In this document: positions 50,568-59,305 of the stretch, one piece after another
Numbering within the stretch: position 1 is the stretch's first letter
How the letters are laid out: each line of letters starts with the position of its first letter
Source: Streptomyces sannanensis
GTDB lineage: Bacteria; Actinomycetota; Actinomycetes; Streptomycetales; Streptomycetaceae
Reading direction: 5' to 3'
DNA length: 64,000 nt
NCBI RefSeq assembly: GCF_039536205.1
Contig: NZ_BAAAYL010000001.1
Coordinates: forward strand, 3,162,001 to 3,226,000
Made by a program: the position numbers and the translations under genes
The notes under the pieces: generated by a model
Told to the model about the DNA's origin: nothing
Database searches by the model: none
The model's input: the letters and a program-made list of their open reading frames with translations, nothing else

Positions 50568-51188
50568 TCAGGACTCCTTGACCGCGATGGTCTCCACCGT
50601 GTTCGCCACATGCTCGAAGGCGTCGGCCGCCTCTTCCAGCACATCCACGATCTGCTTGAGCTTGAGCACCTCGATGGCGTCGTACTTGCCGTTGAAGAGC
50701 TGGGCGAGCAGCTTGCGGTGGATCTGGTCGGCCTGGTTCTCGAGCCGGTTGACCTCGATCCAGTACTCGGTGAGGTTGTCCATCGTGCGCAGGCTCGGCA
50801 TCGCCTCGGCCGTCAGCTCGGCGGCCCGGGCCAGTACCTCGATCTGCTGCTCGACGCCCTTCGGCAGCTCCTCGACGTTGTAGAGGACGACCAGGTCGAC
50901 GGCCTCCTCCATGAAGTCCATGATGTCGTCGAGCGACGATGCGAGGGAGTAGATGTCCTCACGGTCGAACGGCGTGATGAACGAGGAGTTCAGCTGGTGG
51001 AAGATCGCGTGTGTGGCATCGTCACCTGCGTGCTCCGCTGCCCGCATCCGTTCTGCGATCTCGGCCCGGGAAGCGGGATCCGCCCCGAGCAGTTCCATCA
51101 GGAGTTTCGAGCCCGTGACGATGTTGTCCGCGGACGCGGAGAACATGTCGTAGAAACTCGTCTCCCTGGGGGTCAGACGAAATCGCAC
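50568..51188 (-). CDS. DUF47 (PhoU-like) Pit accessory protein
   Basis: A 206-residue all-helical PhoU-like protein: MRFRLTPRETSFYDMFSASA, the metal-site helix MRAAEHAGDDATHAIFHQLN, and DREDIYSLASSLDDIMDFME. Such proteins are regularly encoded just before pit and are thought to regulate it. The gap to pit is 5 bp, so the two are co-transcribed. The start at 51188 has a weak ribosome site (GAGGACCCC). Confidence 0.92.
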   Translation of the reverse strand: MRFRLTPRETSFYDMFSASADNIVTGSKLLMELLGADPASRAEIAERMRAAEHAGDDATHAIFHQLNSSFITPFDREDIYSLASSLDDIMDFMEEAVDLVVLYNVEELPKGVEQQIEVLARAAELTAEAMPSLRTMDNLTEYWIEVNRLENQADQIHRKLLAQLFNGKYDAIEVLKLKQIVDVLEEAADAFEHVANTVETIAVKES

Positions 51189-51334
51189 GTGGGGTCCTCG
51201 GGGTGCTTCGGGTTCGGTCAGGCTGATGCTAGGCGCATCATCCGGCCACGACTAACCGGCAATACCCCAGTGTCGCCCATGGGGCGCGTCGGCCAACACG
51301 GGCCCCCTGCCCCTTCTCGCACGATTCGTTACCA

Positions 51335-51353
51335 TATACCCAACAGGGGTATA
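51335..51353 (+). promoter_or_regulatory. CsoR operator TATACCC-AACAG-GGGTATA
   Basis: A perfect 7-bp inverted repeat matching the known CsoR box of Streptomyces (TACCC-GGGTA core). It ends 38 bp before the csoR start, between the divergent DUF47/pit unit and csoR. Copper-free CsoR would repress its own gene here. Confidence 0.85.
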
Positions 51354-51391
51354 GCGATCTGTTTCGGACAGAACACATACGGGAGGACGCG

Positions 51392-51739
51392 ATGACGACG
51401 ACCGAGGCGACCTCCGGGCACGACGCCCCCGCAGCCCACGCGGGGCACGAAGCCGGCGTGCACGGCTACCACAAGCAGAAGGACGAGCACCTCAAGCGGC
51501 TGCGCCGCATCGAGGGCCAGATCCGCGGACTCCAGCGGCTCGTCGACGAGGACACCTACTGCATCGACATACTCACCCAGGTCTCCGCGAGCACCAAGGC
51601 GCTTCAGTCCTTCGCCCTCCAGCTGCTGGAGGAGCATCTGCGCCACTGCGTCGCCGACGCCGCCGTCACCGGCGGGGACGAGATCGACGCCAAGGTCGAG
51701 GAGGCCACCAAGGCGATCGGCCGGCTGCTGCGGACATGA
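51392..51739 (+). CDS. csoR: copper-sensing repressor CsoR
   Basis: A 115-residue all-helical repressor. Cu(I) ligands are Cys57 (TYCIDILTQVS) and His82/Cys86 (EEHLRHCVADA), the Cys-His-Cys set of the copper branch. The DNA-contact region is HLKRLRRIEGQIRGLQRLVD. Cu(I) binding releases DNA and de-represses copper exporters. A His-rich N-terminal tail (about 10-27) is typical of Streptomyces. The binding box lies directly upstream; no exporter gene is adjacent, so its regulon is elsewhere. Confidence 0.95.
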   Translation: MTTTEATSGHDAPAAHAGHEAGVHGYHKQKDEHLKRLRRIEGQIRGLQRLVDEDTYCIDILTQVSASTKALQSFALQLLEEHLRHCVADAAVTGGDEIDAKVEEATKAIGRLLRT

Positions 51740-51805
51740 CCGTACGGCCTGAGAGGTGACCCGGTGCCGGGGCGCGGTGGGGGACGGGCCGCGCCCCTGT
51801 CGGGA

Positions 51806-51973
51806 TCAGCCGGCGGGCCCGCGGGCCACCACCTTCAGCACCTCGTCGATACGGTCCGGGCTGAGCCGCTCCTCGGCCGCGGACGACGCCGCGATGATCA
51901 GTTCACCGCACAGCTCTATCTCGGCGAGGGCCACGTGGTCCTGAACCGTCGCCGCCGTGCTCGGCGGAGCCAC
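51806..51973 (-). CDS. conserved small protein, 55 residues
   Basis: GTG 51973 follows GGAAGGGGGG at a normal distance. The product reads VAPPSTAATVQDHVALAEIE, then LCGELIIAASSAAEERLSP and DRIDEVLKVV. It is helical with no membrane part. Similar short proteins with an A-E-I-E-L-x-G-E-L-x-I-A-A core are frequent in Streptomyces genomes, so it is probably real. Function unknown. Confidence 0.7.
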   Translation of the reverse strand: MAPPSTAATVQDHVALAEIELCGELIIAASSAAEERLSPDRIDEVLKVVARGPAG

Positions 51974-52116
51974 GTGCCACCCCCCTTCCTGCCGTCGGAT
52001 CCTGCCGCCGCGGCTCCAGGGTAGGGAGCGCGGCACACGGCCCGCATGGCACGGACGGACCATTTCGCAAGCCCCCACAGCCCCCCTTCCGGGCGGTTCG
52101 GAACCCTCCCGCAGGG

Positions 52117-52929
52117 CTACGACTCGATCTTTCCCGCGTAGATGTCGCCCTGCTCGGGCAGCCGCACCGTCACCGGCGACCCGAACGCGTACAGCAGTGT
52201 CGTCGACGCGACGGCGACCGTACGGCCCTGGTTGTCGTAGCTGAACAGGTGCCGCACCTTGCACAGCCTGCCCCGCTCGTCGAGATACGCGTCGAACGGC
52301 ACGGTGTCCGTGGTGAACCCTTTCGCCGCCGCCACGAGCGAGCCCCTCGTCTGCTCCCCCGCCACTACCGCGGCCCGTGAGATGTCCGTCACCCCGCGGT
52401 AGTGCCGCACCCTGACCCCGGCCAGCTCCGTCTCCCCCACGTAGACCACCGAGCGCGCGCCACGCAGCAGCTCCGCGGCGGCCAGCGGATCGGTCGCCCC
52501 GCCGGTCACCAGATTCCCGTCGGCCAGCGACGTCGTGTCCACCCGCACCCACTTGTCGGCCGGCACCCCCGCGCCCCGGTTCTTCATGTAGAGCGCACCG
52601 GGCGTCAGCAGCTCCGTGATGGGCCGGTGTTCATCCACCCCGGCCGGATCCGGCGGCAGCAGCACCTTCAACTCCCCCATCCGGCTGTGGAAGTCGTACC
52701 CGCCCTCTCCCCTGATCGTCAGCCGTGTCCCGCCCGCCGCCATCTCCATGGCCGTACGGGTCCTGGCGCTCCCGGCGCTGCTCAGCACATCGGCGGCCCG
52801 GCGCACGGCCTCCTCGGGATCGGCTGCGCCATGGTCCTCCAGGGACGCCCCGCCGCCCGCGCACCCGGCCATCACCGCCCACAGGCCGGCCACGGCGCCG
52901 ACCCGCCACCTGTGCCGCTGCACCACCAT
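52117..52929 (-). CDS. putative lipoprotein
   Basis: A 270-residue protein. The N-terminus is basic (MVVQRHRWRVG), followed by a hydrophobic run and a lipobox-like VMAGC at about residue 23. The mature part resembles LolA/LppX-like lipid-carrier domains: RTRTAMEMAAGGTRLTIRGE, then PGALYMKNRGAGVPADKWVR, and a conserved ending DNQGRTVAVASTTLLYAFG. Start ATG 52929; an upstream extension has no ribosome site. It is divergent from the flavoprotein gene. A role in lipid or envelope transport is a guess from the fold-like pattern. Confidence 0.75.
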   Translation of the reverse strand: MVVQRHRWRVGAVAGLWAVMAGCAGGGASLEDHGAADPEEAVRRAADVLSSAGSARTRTAMEMAAGGTRLTIRGEGGYDFHSRMGELKVLLPPDPAGVDEHRPITELLTPGALYMKNRGAGVPADKWVRVDTTSLADGNLVTGGATDPLAAAELLRGARSVVYVGETELAGVRVRHYRGVTDISRAAVVAGEQTRGSLVAAAKGFTTDTVPFDAYLDERGRLCKVRHLFSYDNQGRTVAVASTTLLYAFGSPVTVRLPEQGDIYAGKIES

Positions 52930-53357
52930 CGCCCGCCAACCCCCAGCCCTGTCCGCCAAGATTCCGAGCCCACCCGCCCCGCTTAACGACGCCCCCCGAC
53001 CCCCGTCACGCCCATGCGGGTCCGCGCGGATCCGGCCCCTCGGAGACGCCTCGGGGCGTATCCACCGGCCGCTGCGGCGACGGGCCTTCACCGGACGAGC
53101 GGTAGCGTGGAGTCGTGCAACCGCAGGAACTTCCCGACGAAACCCCGGAACACCGGACCCACACCGTCGAACGCGGTTCCTTCTGCCTCGCACGGTGCTC
53201 CTGTGGCTGGTCCGGCCCGGCAAGACGCTCGCGCGACCGCGCCCGCACGGACGCGACGGACCACTCCGCCGGCACCCGCTGACGCCGCATCGGCGACGCC
53301 CCCCACCGGAACCCGCGAGCGCCGGAAGCCGTCTCCTCCGCCAGGAGGACATGACCT
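52930..53357. other. divergent intergenic region
   Basis: 428 bp between the lipoprotein and the flavoprotein genes. Only GGAGGACATGACCT before the latter start is recognisable as a ribosome site; no repeat or clear operator was seen. Confidence 0.45.
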
Positions 53358-54950
53358 ATGGACCGGCGCACACTGCTCACCTCGGCAGCCGCTCTCGCGG
53401 CGACCGCCGCCACCGCCGCCACCGCTGCCTGCGAGGGCGACCGGCGCCCCACGGCGCCACGCACCCGCGCACTCGCCACGACCGGCACACCCACGGCGAC
53501 GCGGACAGCCGCCGCGGGGGCGACGCCCACCCCCACCGGCTGGACGGCGCTCGCCCGGGGCCTCGCCGGCACGCTCGTACGCCCCGGCGACGCCGACTAC
53601 CCGACCGCCCGGCAGCTCTACAACACCCGCTTCGACGCCCTGCGCCCCGCCGCCGTCGCGTACGTCGCGAACGAGGCCGACATCAAGGAGTGCCTCTCCT
53701 TCGCCCGCCGCCACCCGGGCACCAGGCTCGCCATCCGCAACGGCGGCCACTCCTACGGCGGCTGGTCCAGCGGCAACGACCGTCTCGTCATCGACATCTC
53801 GAAGCTCGACAAGGTCGGCACCGACGGCACCATCGGCGCCGGCGCCAAGCTGATCGACGTCTACCGGGCCCTGGCCCGCAAGAACCGCACGATCCCGGCC
53901 GGCTCCTGCCCCACCGTGGGCATCTCCGGCCTCACCCTCGGCGGCGGTCACGGTGTCGTCTCCCGCGCCTACGGCCTGACCTGCGACAGCCTGACCTCCG
54001 CCAGACTCGTCACCGCCGACGGCCGGACCCTCACCGCGTCCGCGTCACAGAACCCCGACCTCTTCTGGGCCCTGCGCGGCGCCGGGAACGGAAACTTCGG
54101 CGTCGTCACCGAGCTGCGTTTCCGTACGCATGACGCTCCTGCCTGCGTCACCGCGTACCTCAAATGGCCCTGGTCGAAGGCCCGGGCCGTCATCAGCGCC
54201 TGGCAGGAATGGGGCCCGGCCCAGCCGGACGAGATCTGGTCGTCGGCCCATCTCGCCGCCGGCGCGGGCGTCGGCGAGCCCACCGTCACGGTCTCCGCCT
54301 TCTCCCTGGGCACGTACGGCGAGCTGCAGAACGCCGTCGACCGGCTGGCCGACAAGGTGGGCGCCTCCGCGTCGTACGTGACGCTCCGGCGCCGCGGCTA
54401 CGAGCAGGCGATGCTGCTGTACGCCGGCTGCGCCGACTTCAGCGACGCCCAGTGCCATCTGCCGGGCACCACTCCGGGCCGTACCCCGCAGGGGCGGCTG
54501 CGCCGCGAGACATACGCCGCGCGCTCGGACTTCTTCGACCGTTCGCTCCCGTCGGCGGCGACAAGCGCACTCCTCGGCCGGATGGAACGCTTCGGCGTCA
54601 CGGCCGCCGAGGGCGGTGGCAACGGATCCGTCGTGCTGACCGCGCTGGGCGGGGCGGTGAACCGCGTGGACCCGGCGGCCACGGCGTTCGTGCACCGCCG
54701 TTCCCGCATGCTGGCCCAGTACATCGCCTCCTGGCGGCCCGGGACCACGGGTGCCGCGCAGCAGACCTGGCTGAAGGACACTCATGGCGCCCTGCGCCGG
54801 TACGCCTCGGGGGCTGCGTACCAGAACTACCCGGACCCCACCCTCACCGACTGGCGCAGGGCCTACTACGGCGACGCGGCTCCGCGCCTCGCCGCGCTGA
54901 AGCAACGGTACGACCCGACGAGGCTGTTCGACTTCCCGCAGGCGCTGTGA
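53358..54950 (+). CDS. secreted FAD-linked oxidase, berberine-bridge-enzyme type
   Basis: A 530-residue flavoprotein. The signal peptide DRRTLLTSAAALAATAATAA is twin-arginine-like; a cysteine at 25 could also be lipidated. The FAD domain shows His131 (IRNGGHSYGG) and Cys184 (PAGSCPTVGISG), the two residues that bind FAD bicovalently in BBE-like oxidases. LTLGGGHGVVSRAYGLTCDS follows. The C-terminal BBE motif is AAYQNYPDPTLTDWRRAYYG. It should oxidise sugars or secondary metabolites with oxygen. The ATG at 53358 follows GGAGGAC. Confidence 0.92.
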   Translation: MDRRTLLTSAAALAATAATAATAACEGDRRPTAPRTRALATTGTPTATRTAAAGATPTPTGWTALARGLAGTLVRPGDADYPTARQLYNTRFDALRPAAVAYVANEADIKECLSFARRHPGTRLAIRNGGHSYGGWSSGNDRLVIDISKLDKVGTDGTIGAGAKLIDVYRALARKNRTIPAGSCPTVGISGLTLGGGHGVVSRAYGLTCDSLTSARLVTADGRTLTASASQNPDLFWALRGAGNGNFGVVTELRFRTHDAPACVTAYLKWPWSKARAVISAWQEWGPAQPDEIWSSAHLAAGAGVGEPTVTVSAFSLGTYGELQNAVDRLADKVGASASYVTLRRRGYEQAMLLYAGCADFSDAQCHLPGTTPGRTPQGRLRRETYAARSDFFDRSLPSAATSALLGRMERFGVTAAEGGGNGSVVLTALGGAVNRVDPAATAFVHRRSRMLAQYIASWRPGTTGAAQQTWLKDTHGALRRYASGAAYQNYPDPTLTDWRRAYYGDAAPRLAALKQRYDPTRLFDFPQAL

Positions 54951-54975
54951 CGCACGGCCGCCGTCACCGTCGCCG

Positions 54976-55689
54976 TCACGCCGCCAGGTCCCGCTCGCCC
55001 TCACCGTGACGGCGCGGTTCGACCGTGCCGAGGGGCCGCTCCACGACCGCCTGCACACGCCGCGACCGTACGAGCCACCCGATCCTGCGTGACCGGGAGA
55101 CCGCCGAGACGAGCGGCGTCAGCAGTGCCATCGCCGGCGGCGCGAGCAGCAGCGCGACGGCCGTGCCGAGCGCGAAGCCGCCGACCACGTCGGTCGGGTA
55201 GTGCACGCCCATGTAGACGCGGCAGAAGCCCTCGGCCAGGGCGAGGCCGATCGCAAGGAGCCCGAACTTCCGGTTGGCGATGAAGAGCCCGACCCCGATG
55301 GCCATCGCCAGGGTCGCGTGGTCGCTGACGAACGAGAAGTCCGTCTTTCCCGCGACCAGCACATCGAGTCCCTTGTGGTCCTGGAACGGCCGCGGCCGTT
55401 CCACGAAGCCGCGTATCGGGATGTTGACCAGCAGCGCGATCGCGGCGGCGAGCGGCGCCCAGACGATCCCCGCGACGGAGGTCACGGCACTCGCGGCGTC
55501 CTCGCGCCGGCGCACGCTCCACCAGCACCACAGAACGACGAGCACCAGGGCCAGCAGAATGCCGTACTCGCCGATGAACCCCATGACACGGTCGAACCAC
55601 GTCGGGGCGTCCTTGGCCAGTCCGTTGATGTCGTAGAGCAGGCTGACGTCGGGGTTCGACGCATCGAATGCGAGTACAGAACCAGCCAT
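54976..55689 (-). CDS. PAP2 family phosphatase
   Basis: It has 237 residues with about six membrane helices. Phosphatase motifs: the first as ERPRPF (R-P), the second as FVSDHATLAMA (S-x-H), the third as CRVYMGVHYPTDVVGG (R-x5-H-x3-D). It dephosphorylates lipid phosphates such as phosphatidic acid or undecaprenyl pyrophosphate at the membrane face. The C-terminal tail is basic and cytoplasmic. It is convergent with the flavoprotein gene, with a 25-bp gap. Confidence 0.92.
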   Translation of the reverse strand: MAGSVLAFDASNPDVSLLYDINGLAKDAPTWFDRVMGFIGEYGILLALVLVVLWCWWSVRRREDAASAVTSVAGIVWAPLAAAIALLVNIPIRGFVERPRPFQDHKGLDVLVAGKTDFSFVSDHATLAMAIGVGLFIANRKFGLLAIGLALAEGFCRVYMGVHYPTDVVGGFALGTAVALLLAPPAMALLTPLVSAVSRSRRIGWLVRSRRVQAVVERPLGTVEPRRHGEGERDLAA

Positions 55690-55899
55690 CTACTGCGGCC
55701 CCTTGCCTTGTCGCCTGCCGGCGCGCGCCCGTGCGCGCCGCTTTCGAACCCCCGTGGTCAGTGCTGGTCGGTGCATGGTCATGCCGTTGTTCCCAGTACC
55801 AGGAAACGACCGTCGGCGCGGCCTCGTTCCACTCTCCACCGAATGATCACTGTGACGTTATCGAAGAGTGATCCGTCATCGCAGCTCAGGGCCAAAGCT

Positions 55900-56916
55900 T
55901 CACGGCGAGTTCCGGCCATGGTCGGGCAGGGCCTCCGCTCCGTCTTTCGTGACCCGGGTCGCACCGAAGTAGTCCGGGGTGTCGATCTTGTCGAAGCGGA
56001 TCACCGCCCCGGTGTACGGCGCGTTGATCATGTAACCACCTCCGACATAGAGCCCGACATGCCGGATGGCCCGGGAGTTGGCCGGATCGTCGGAGAAGAA
56101 GACCAGATCCCCGGGGAGGAGTTCGTCCCGCGAGGGATGCGGCCCGGCGTTGTACTGGTCGTTGGCGACGCGCGGCAGCTTGATGCCGACCGTGTCGTAC
56201 GCGGCCTGGGTCAGCCCCGAGCAGTCGAACCGCCCGCCTTCCTCGGGCCGGCCCTCGCCGCCCCACAGATAGGGCGTGCCGAGCTTCTGCTGCGCGTAGT
56301 AGATCGCGCCCGCGGCCTGCTGCGAGGGCTGCACCCGGCCGACGGGACGGGCGAAGCTCTTCTCCAGGGTGCGGATGATCTTCACATAGTTCTGGGTCTC
56401 CCGGTAGGGCGGCACCCCCCCGTACTTGATGACCGCGTACGCGCCCGCGTTGTACGCCGCGAGCATGTTGTCGGTCTGATCACCCGGGGCCTTCTTCACA
56501 TACCCGGCCAGCTCGCAGTCGTACGAAGCGGCGGAAGGGATCGCGTCGGCCGGATCCCAGACGTCACGGTCGCCGTCGCCGTCCCCGTCGACACCGTGCG
56601 TCGCCCACGTGCCGGGGATGAACTGCGCGATGCCCTGCGCCGCGGCGGGACTCTGCGCCTTCGGGTTCCAGCCGCTCTCCTGGTAGAGCTGGGCGGCGAG
56701 CAGCGCGGGGTTGATGGCCGGGCAGAGATTGCCCCACTTCTGGACGAGCGGCTGATAGAGCGCCGGCACGGCCCCCTTGGCCAGAGCCACCGGCCCTCCG
56801 CCGTTCTTGCCGCCCATGAGCCCCGCGGCCGCCGAGTACGTGCCGACGACGAGCAGCGCGACGAAGCACAGACACAGCCCGACCCCGGCCCCGGTGACCG
56901 CCCAGACTTTACGCAC
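55900..56916 (-). CDS. lytic transglycosylase fused to NlpC/P60 endopeptidase
   Basis: It has 338 residues. An N-terminal membrane helix (about 5-31) anchors or exports it. The soluble lytic-transglycosylase-like domain is at 60-190, with catalytic Glu80 in LYQESGWNPKAQSP and AQGIAQFIPGTW. The NlpC/P60 domain has Cys232 (RFDCSGLTQAAY), His286 (IRHVGLYVGGG) and Asn298 (INAP) as the third residue. It can cut both glycan and peptide of the cell wall. Proteins of this layout occur with type IV or type VII-like secretion genes; the divergent neighbours are WXG100-like. Confidence 0.92.
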   Translation of the reverse strand: MRKVWAVTGAGVGLCLCFVALLVVGTYSAAAGLMGGKNGGGPVALAKGAVPALYQPLVQKWGNLCPAINPALLAAQLYQESGWNPKAQSPAAAQGIAQFIPGTWATHGVDGDGDGDRDVWDPADAIPSAASYDCELAGYVKKAPGDQTDNMLAAYNAGAYAVIKYGGVPPYRETQNYVKIIRTLEKSFARPVGRVQPSQQAAGAIYYAQQKLGTPYLWGGEGRPEEGGRFDCSGLTQAAYDTVGIKLPRVANDQYNAGPHPSRDELLPGDLVFFSDDPANSRAIRHVGLYVGGGYMINAPYTGAVIRFDKIDTPDYFGATRVTKDGAEALPDHGRNSP

Positions 56917-57075
56917 CCCTCAACCCTCCCTCACTCGCGTCGAGTTCGTCCCCACTTTCGAGCATGTCGAACGGTACGGCGTCGAAGACCCGTGTCACGC
57001 CACCCATCCAGCCATGTGTCATTGGTATTTTCACAACGGGCACAGCCGAGAAACACAGAACAGCGGGGAGATCGC

Positions 57076-57507
57076 GTGGAGTTCAGTGCGCAGTGGGAGG
57101 AACTGCTCGCCGACAGTCCGGGCGGCGGACAGGGCACAAGCGGGCAGGGCACGAGGATGAACCTGGCCTCGGTCGCCCCCATCGGCGGGGGCGGCGACGC
57201 CGACCTCCAGATCACCCAGACCCCATGGAACAGCGCCTCCGGCGTGGCGAACGCCCTGCACACCTCCACCAACTCGGCCGTGAGCGAGCTGGACACCGCT
57301 GCCGAGGGCGTCCCGGGCGGCACGGCGGGGTTCACCAGCACGGCCGCACTGGAGGAGGTCCGTACCTCCTGGAAGACGCGGCTGACATCCGTACGGGACG
57401 AGTGCGCGCGCCTGGAGGGCGTGCTGAAGACGGTGGGCAGGGACTTCGGCGAGACCGACGTGCAGGTCCGGGACTCTTTCGGCGTCACGAAGACGAAGGG
57501 GCAGTAA
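57076..57507 (+). CDS. WXG100-like small helical protein
   Basis: A 143-residue protein starting at GTG 57076 after GGGGAG. The N-terminus VEFSAQWEELLADSPGGG leads into a Gly-rich stretch. From about 50 on there are two helices around a hinge (LITQTPWNSASGVANAL-like start, VPGGTAGF turn, then EEVRTSWKTRLTSVRDECAR). The overall pattern fits ESX-type secreted helical hairpins, though the W-x-G turn is replaced by a P-G-G turn. The DUF1023 hydrolase gene follows by 7 bp. It is probably its partner or export chaperone. Function not established. Confidence 0.68.
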   Translation: MEFSAQWEELLADSPGGGQGTSGQGTRMNLASVAPIGGGGDADLQITQTPWNSASGVANALHTSTNSAVSELDTAAEGVPGGTAGFTSTAALEEVRTSWKTRLTSVRDECARLEGVLKTVGRDFGETDVQVRDSFGVTKTKGQ

Positions 57508-57514
57508 CCCGGTC

Positions 57515-59305
57515 ATGCCCACATGGCAGCAGCTACGCGATCTGAAGCTCTCCGAATACACCGACGCCGCCGACGGCTGGGGCAAGGTCAGCAACCGTGC
57601 CAACACGGCCAAGGACCGCGTCGACAACGAGATGCTCGCCCGCATCCGCGACTCCCAGAAGGGCGCCGCCGCCACAGCGGCCGTCGCCGACCTGGGCCGT
57701 CTCAGCCGCAACTACCAGTACCTCCACACCGAGTGCGGACTGATCCGCACCGCACTCAACAGCCTCGCGAGCGAGCTCACCGCCCCTCAGAAGAAGCTGC
57801 GGCAGGCCCTGGAGGATGCCGAGAACCTGAAGTTCACGGTGCAGCCCGACGGCTCGGTCGAGTACCCGACCACCGTCCCGATACCCATGGCTCCGGGCAA
57901 GGGCTCGACGAACCCCGCCCGCAACCTCCCGCTGCTGCCCACGCTCACCGTCAAGGACCCGGCCGCCCCCGACCCCCACAAGGCCAAGGCCGAGGACATC
58001 GCGGCGCGCATCGCGGCCGCCGTGCGGGAAGCCTCCGAGATCGACGGCCGGTTCGCGAGCGTCCTGCGCAAGCTCAAAGCCACCCCCGGACTCGACATCA
58101 CGGACGCGATGCTCGTGGACGCCGCCGCGGACACCAGAGCCGTCCAGCAGGCCGCCGGAAAATACCTCGACGACGACAAGATCCCGAAGGGGAAGTCGCC
58201 CGCCGAGAACAAGAAGTGGTGGAACGCCCTCACCCAGGAACAGCGCGAGGAGTACGCCACCCTCTACCCGGCGTCGATCGGCGCCCTGAACGGCATCCCC
58301 GCCACCGTCCGCGACGACGCGAACAGAATGGTGCTGGCGGAGACCCGGGCCCAGGTCCAGATCGAGCGCGACAAGCTCGCGGCTTCCGAACCGCCGAAGG
58401 GGAATGTCTACGTGGAAGGCCGGTCGGTGCGCGCCGACTGGAGGGCCTGGGACGAGAAGCGAGCCGCGCTCGACGCCCAGCTGAAGGGCATGAACGCCAT
58501 CCAGGACCGCTTCGACCGTACCGGCCACGTCCAGCGCCCCGGCGAACGCCCACTGCCCGAGGCGTACCTTCTGGGCTTCGACATCAAGGGCAACGGCCAC
58601 GCGATCGTCGCCAACGGCAATCCCGACACCGCCGATCACACCAACGTGTACGTGCCGGGCCTGACGTCAAGGCTCGAGATCATCGATGAGGACCTCCCGC
58701 GGTCCGAGACGCTCTGGGGTGCCAGTGACGCCATGGCGGACGGCCGGAGCGTCTCCACGATCACCTGGCTCGGCTACGACGCCCCACAGTCGTTGCTCGA
58801 CGCGCCGCGGAGCAGTTTCGCCAACAACGGCGGCCCCCTGCTGAACAGTTTCGTCGACGGCCTGCGCACCACGCACGAAGGGGATCCGACCCATCTGACC
58901 GTCCAGGGCCACAGCTACGGCAGTACGGTCGTCGGCTCGGCCTGCCGGCAGGGCACCCTTCGGGCCGACGACATCTTCGTGGTCGGCAGCCCCGGCATGC
59001 AGTACGGCCATGCCGACGATCTGGACGTCCCGTCCGGCCATGTCTGGGCCGGCAAGACGTGGGACGACCTCGTCCCCGGTGTCGGCGGTCCGAAACACGG
59101 CGGCCTCCACAACGAGCTCCCGGCGGACAGCGGCGACCCCAACATGGTCATCGTCACCCCCGACGACGAGGAGTTCGGGGCCCATCGCATCTCGACGGAA
59201 GGGTCCTCGGGCCACAGCGGATACTGGGATCCGGGGACCCCGAGCCTCCTGAACCAGGCCCGGGTCACCGTGGGCAAGTACGACAAGGTCACGCTGGATG
59301 ACTGA
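57515..59305 (+). CDS. DUF1023 alpha/beta hydrolase with WXG100-like N-terminal helices
   Basis: A 596-residue protein. Residues 1-230 are helical and charged: PTWQQLRDLKLSEYTDAADG, then two long helices typical of secreted WXG/LXG-like N-domains. The hydrolase domain (about 340-560) has YLLGFDIKGNGHAIVANGNP, the nucleophile elbow LTVQGHSYGSTVVG (Ser467) and an Asp/His pair in WDDLVPG and SGHSGYW. There is no classical signal peptide. It probably acts on ester or lipid substrates outside the cytoplasm. Its end overlaps the next gene by 8 bp, as toxin-immunity pairs often do; this is inference. Confidence 0.85.
   Translation: MPTWQQLRDLKLSEYTDAADGWGKVSNRANTAKDRVDNEMLARIRDSQKGAAATAAVADLGRLSRNYQYLHTECGLIRTALNSLASELTAPQKKLRQALEDAENLKFTVQPDGSVEYPTTVPIPMAPGKGSTNPARNLPLLPTLTVKDPAAPDPHKAKAEDIAARIAAAVREASEIDGRFASVLRKLKATPGLDITDAMLVDAAADTRAVQQAAGKYLDDDKIPKGKSPAENKKWWNALTQEQREEYATLYPASIGALNGIPATVRDDANRMVLAETRAQVQIERDKLAASEPPKGNVYVEGRSVRADWRAWDEKRAALDAQLKGMNAIQDRFDRTGHVQRPGERPLPEAYLLGFDIKGNGHAIVANGNPDTADHTNVYVPGLTSRLEIIDEDLPRSETLWGASDAMADGRSVSTITWLGYDAPQSLLDAPRSSFANNGGPLLNSFVDGLRTTHEGDPTHLTVQGHSYGSTVVGSACRQGTLRADDIFVVGSPGMQYGHADDLDVPSGHVWAGKTWDDLVPGVGGPKHGGLHNELPADSGDPNMVIVTPDDEEFGAHRISTEGSSGHSGYWDPGTPSLLNQARVTVGKYDKVTLDD

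Noticed and set aside
49298..50644. Alternative longer Pit frames ending in the duplicated 3' copies
   Set aside because: The unit length is not a multiple of three, and the proper Pit stop at 49564 gives the normal protein length.
55201..57075. Large + strand frame (768 codons) ending in the WXG100-like gene
   Set aside because: Only the last 143 codons have a ribosome site and protein-like character; the rest is antisense to the PAP2 and NlpC genes.
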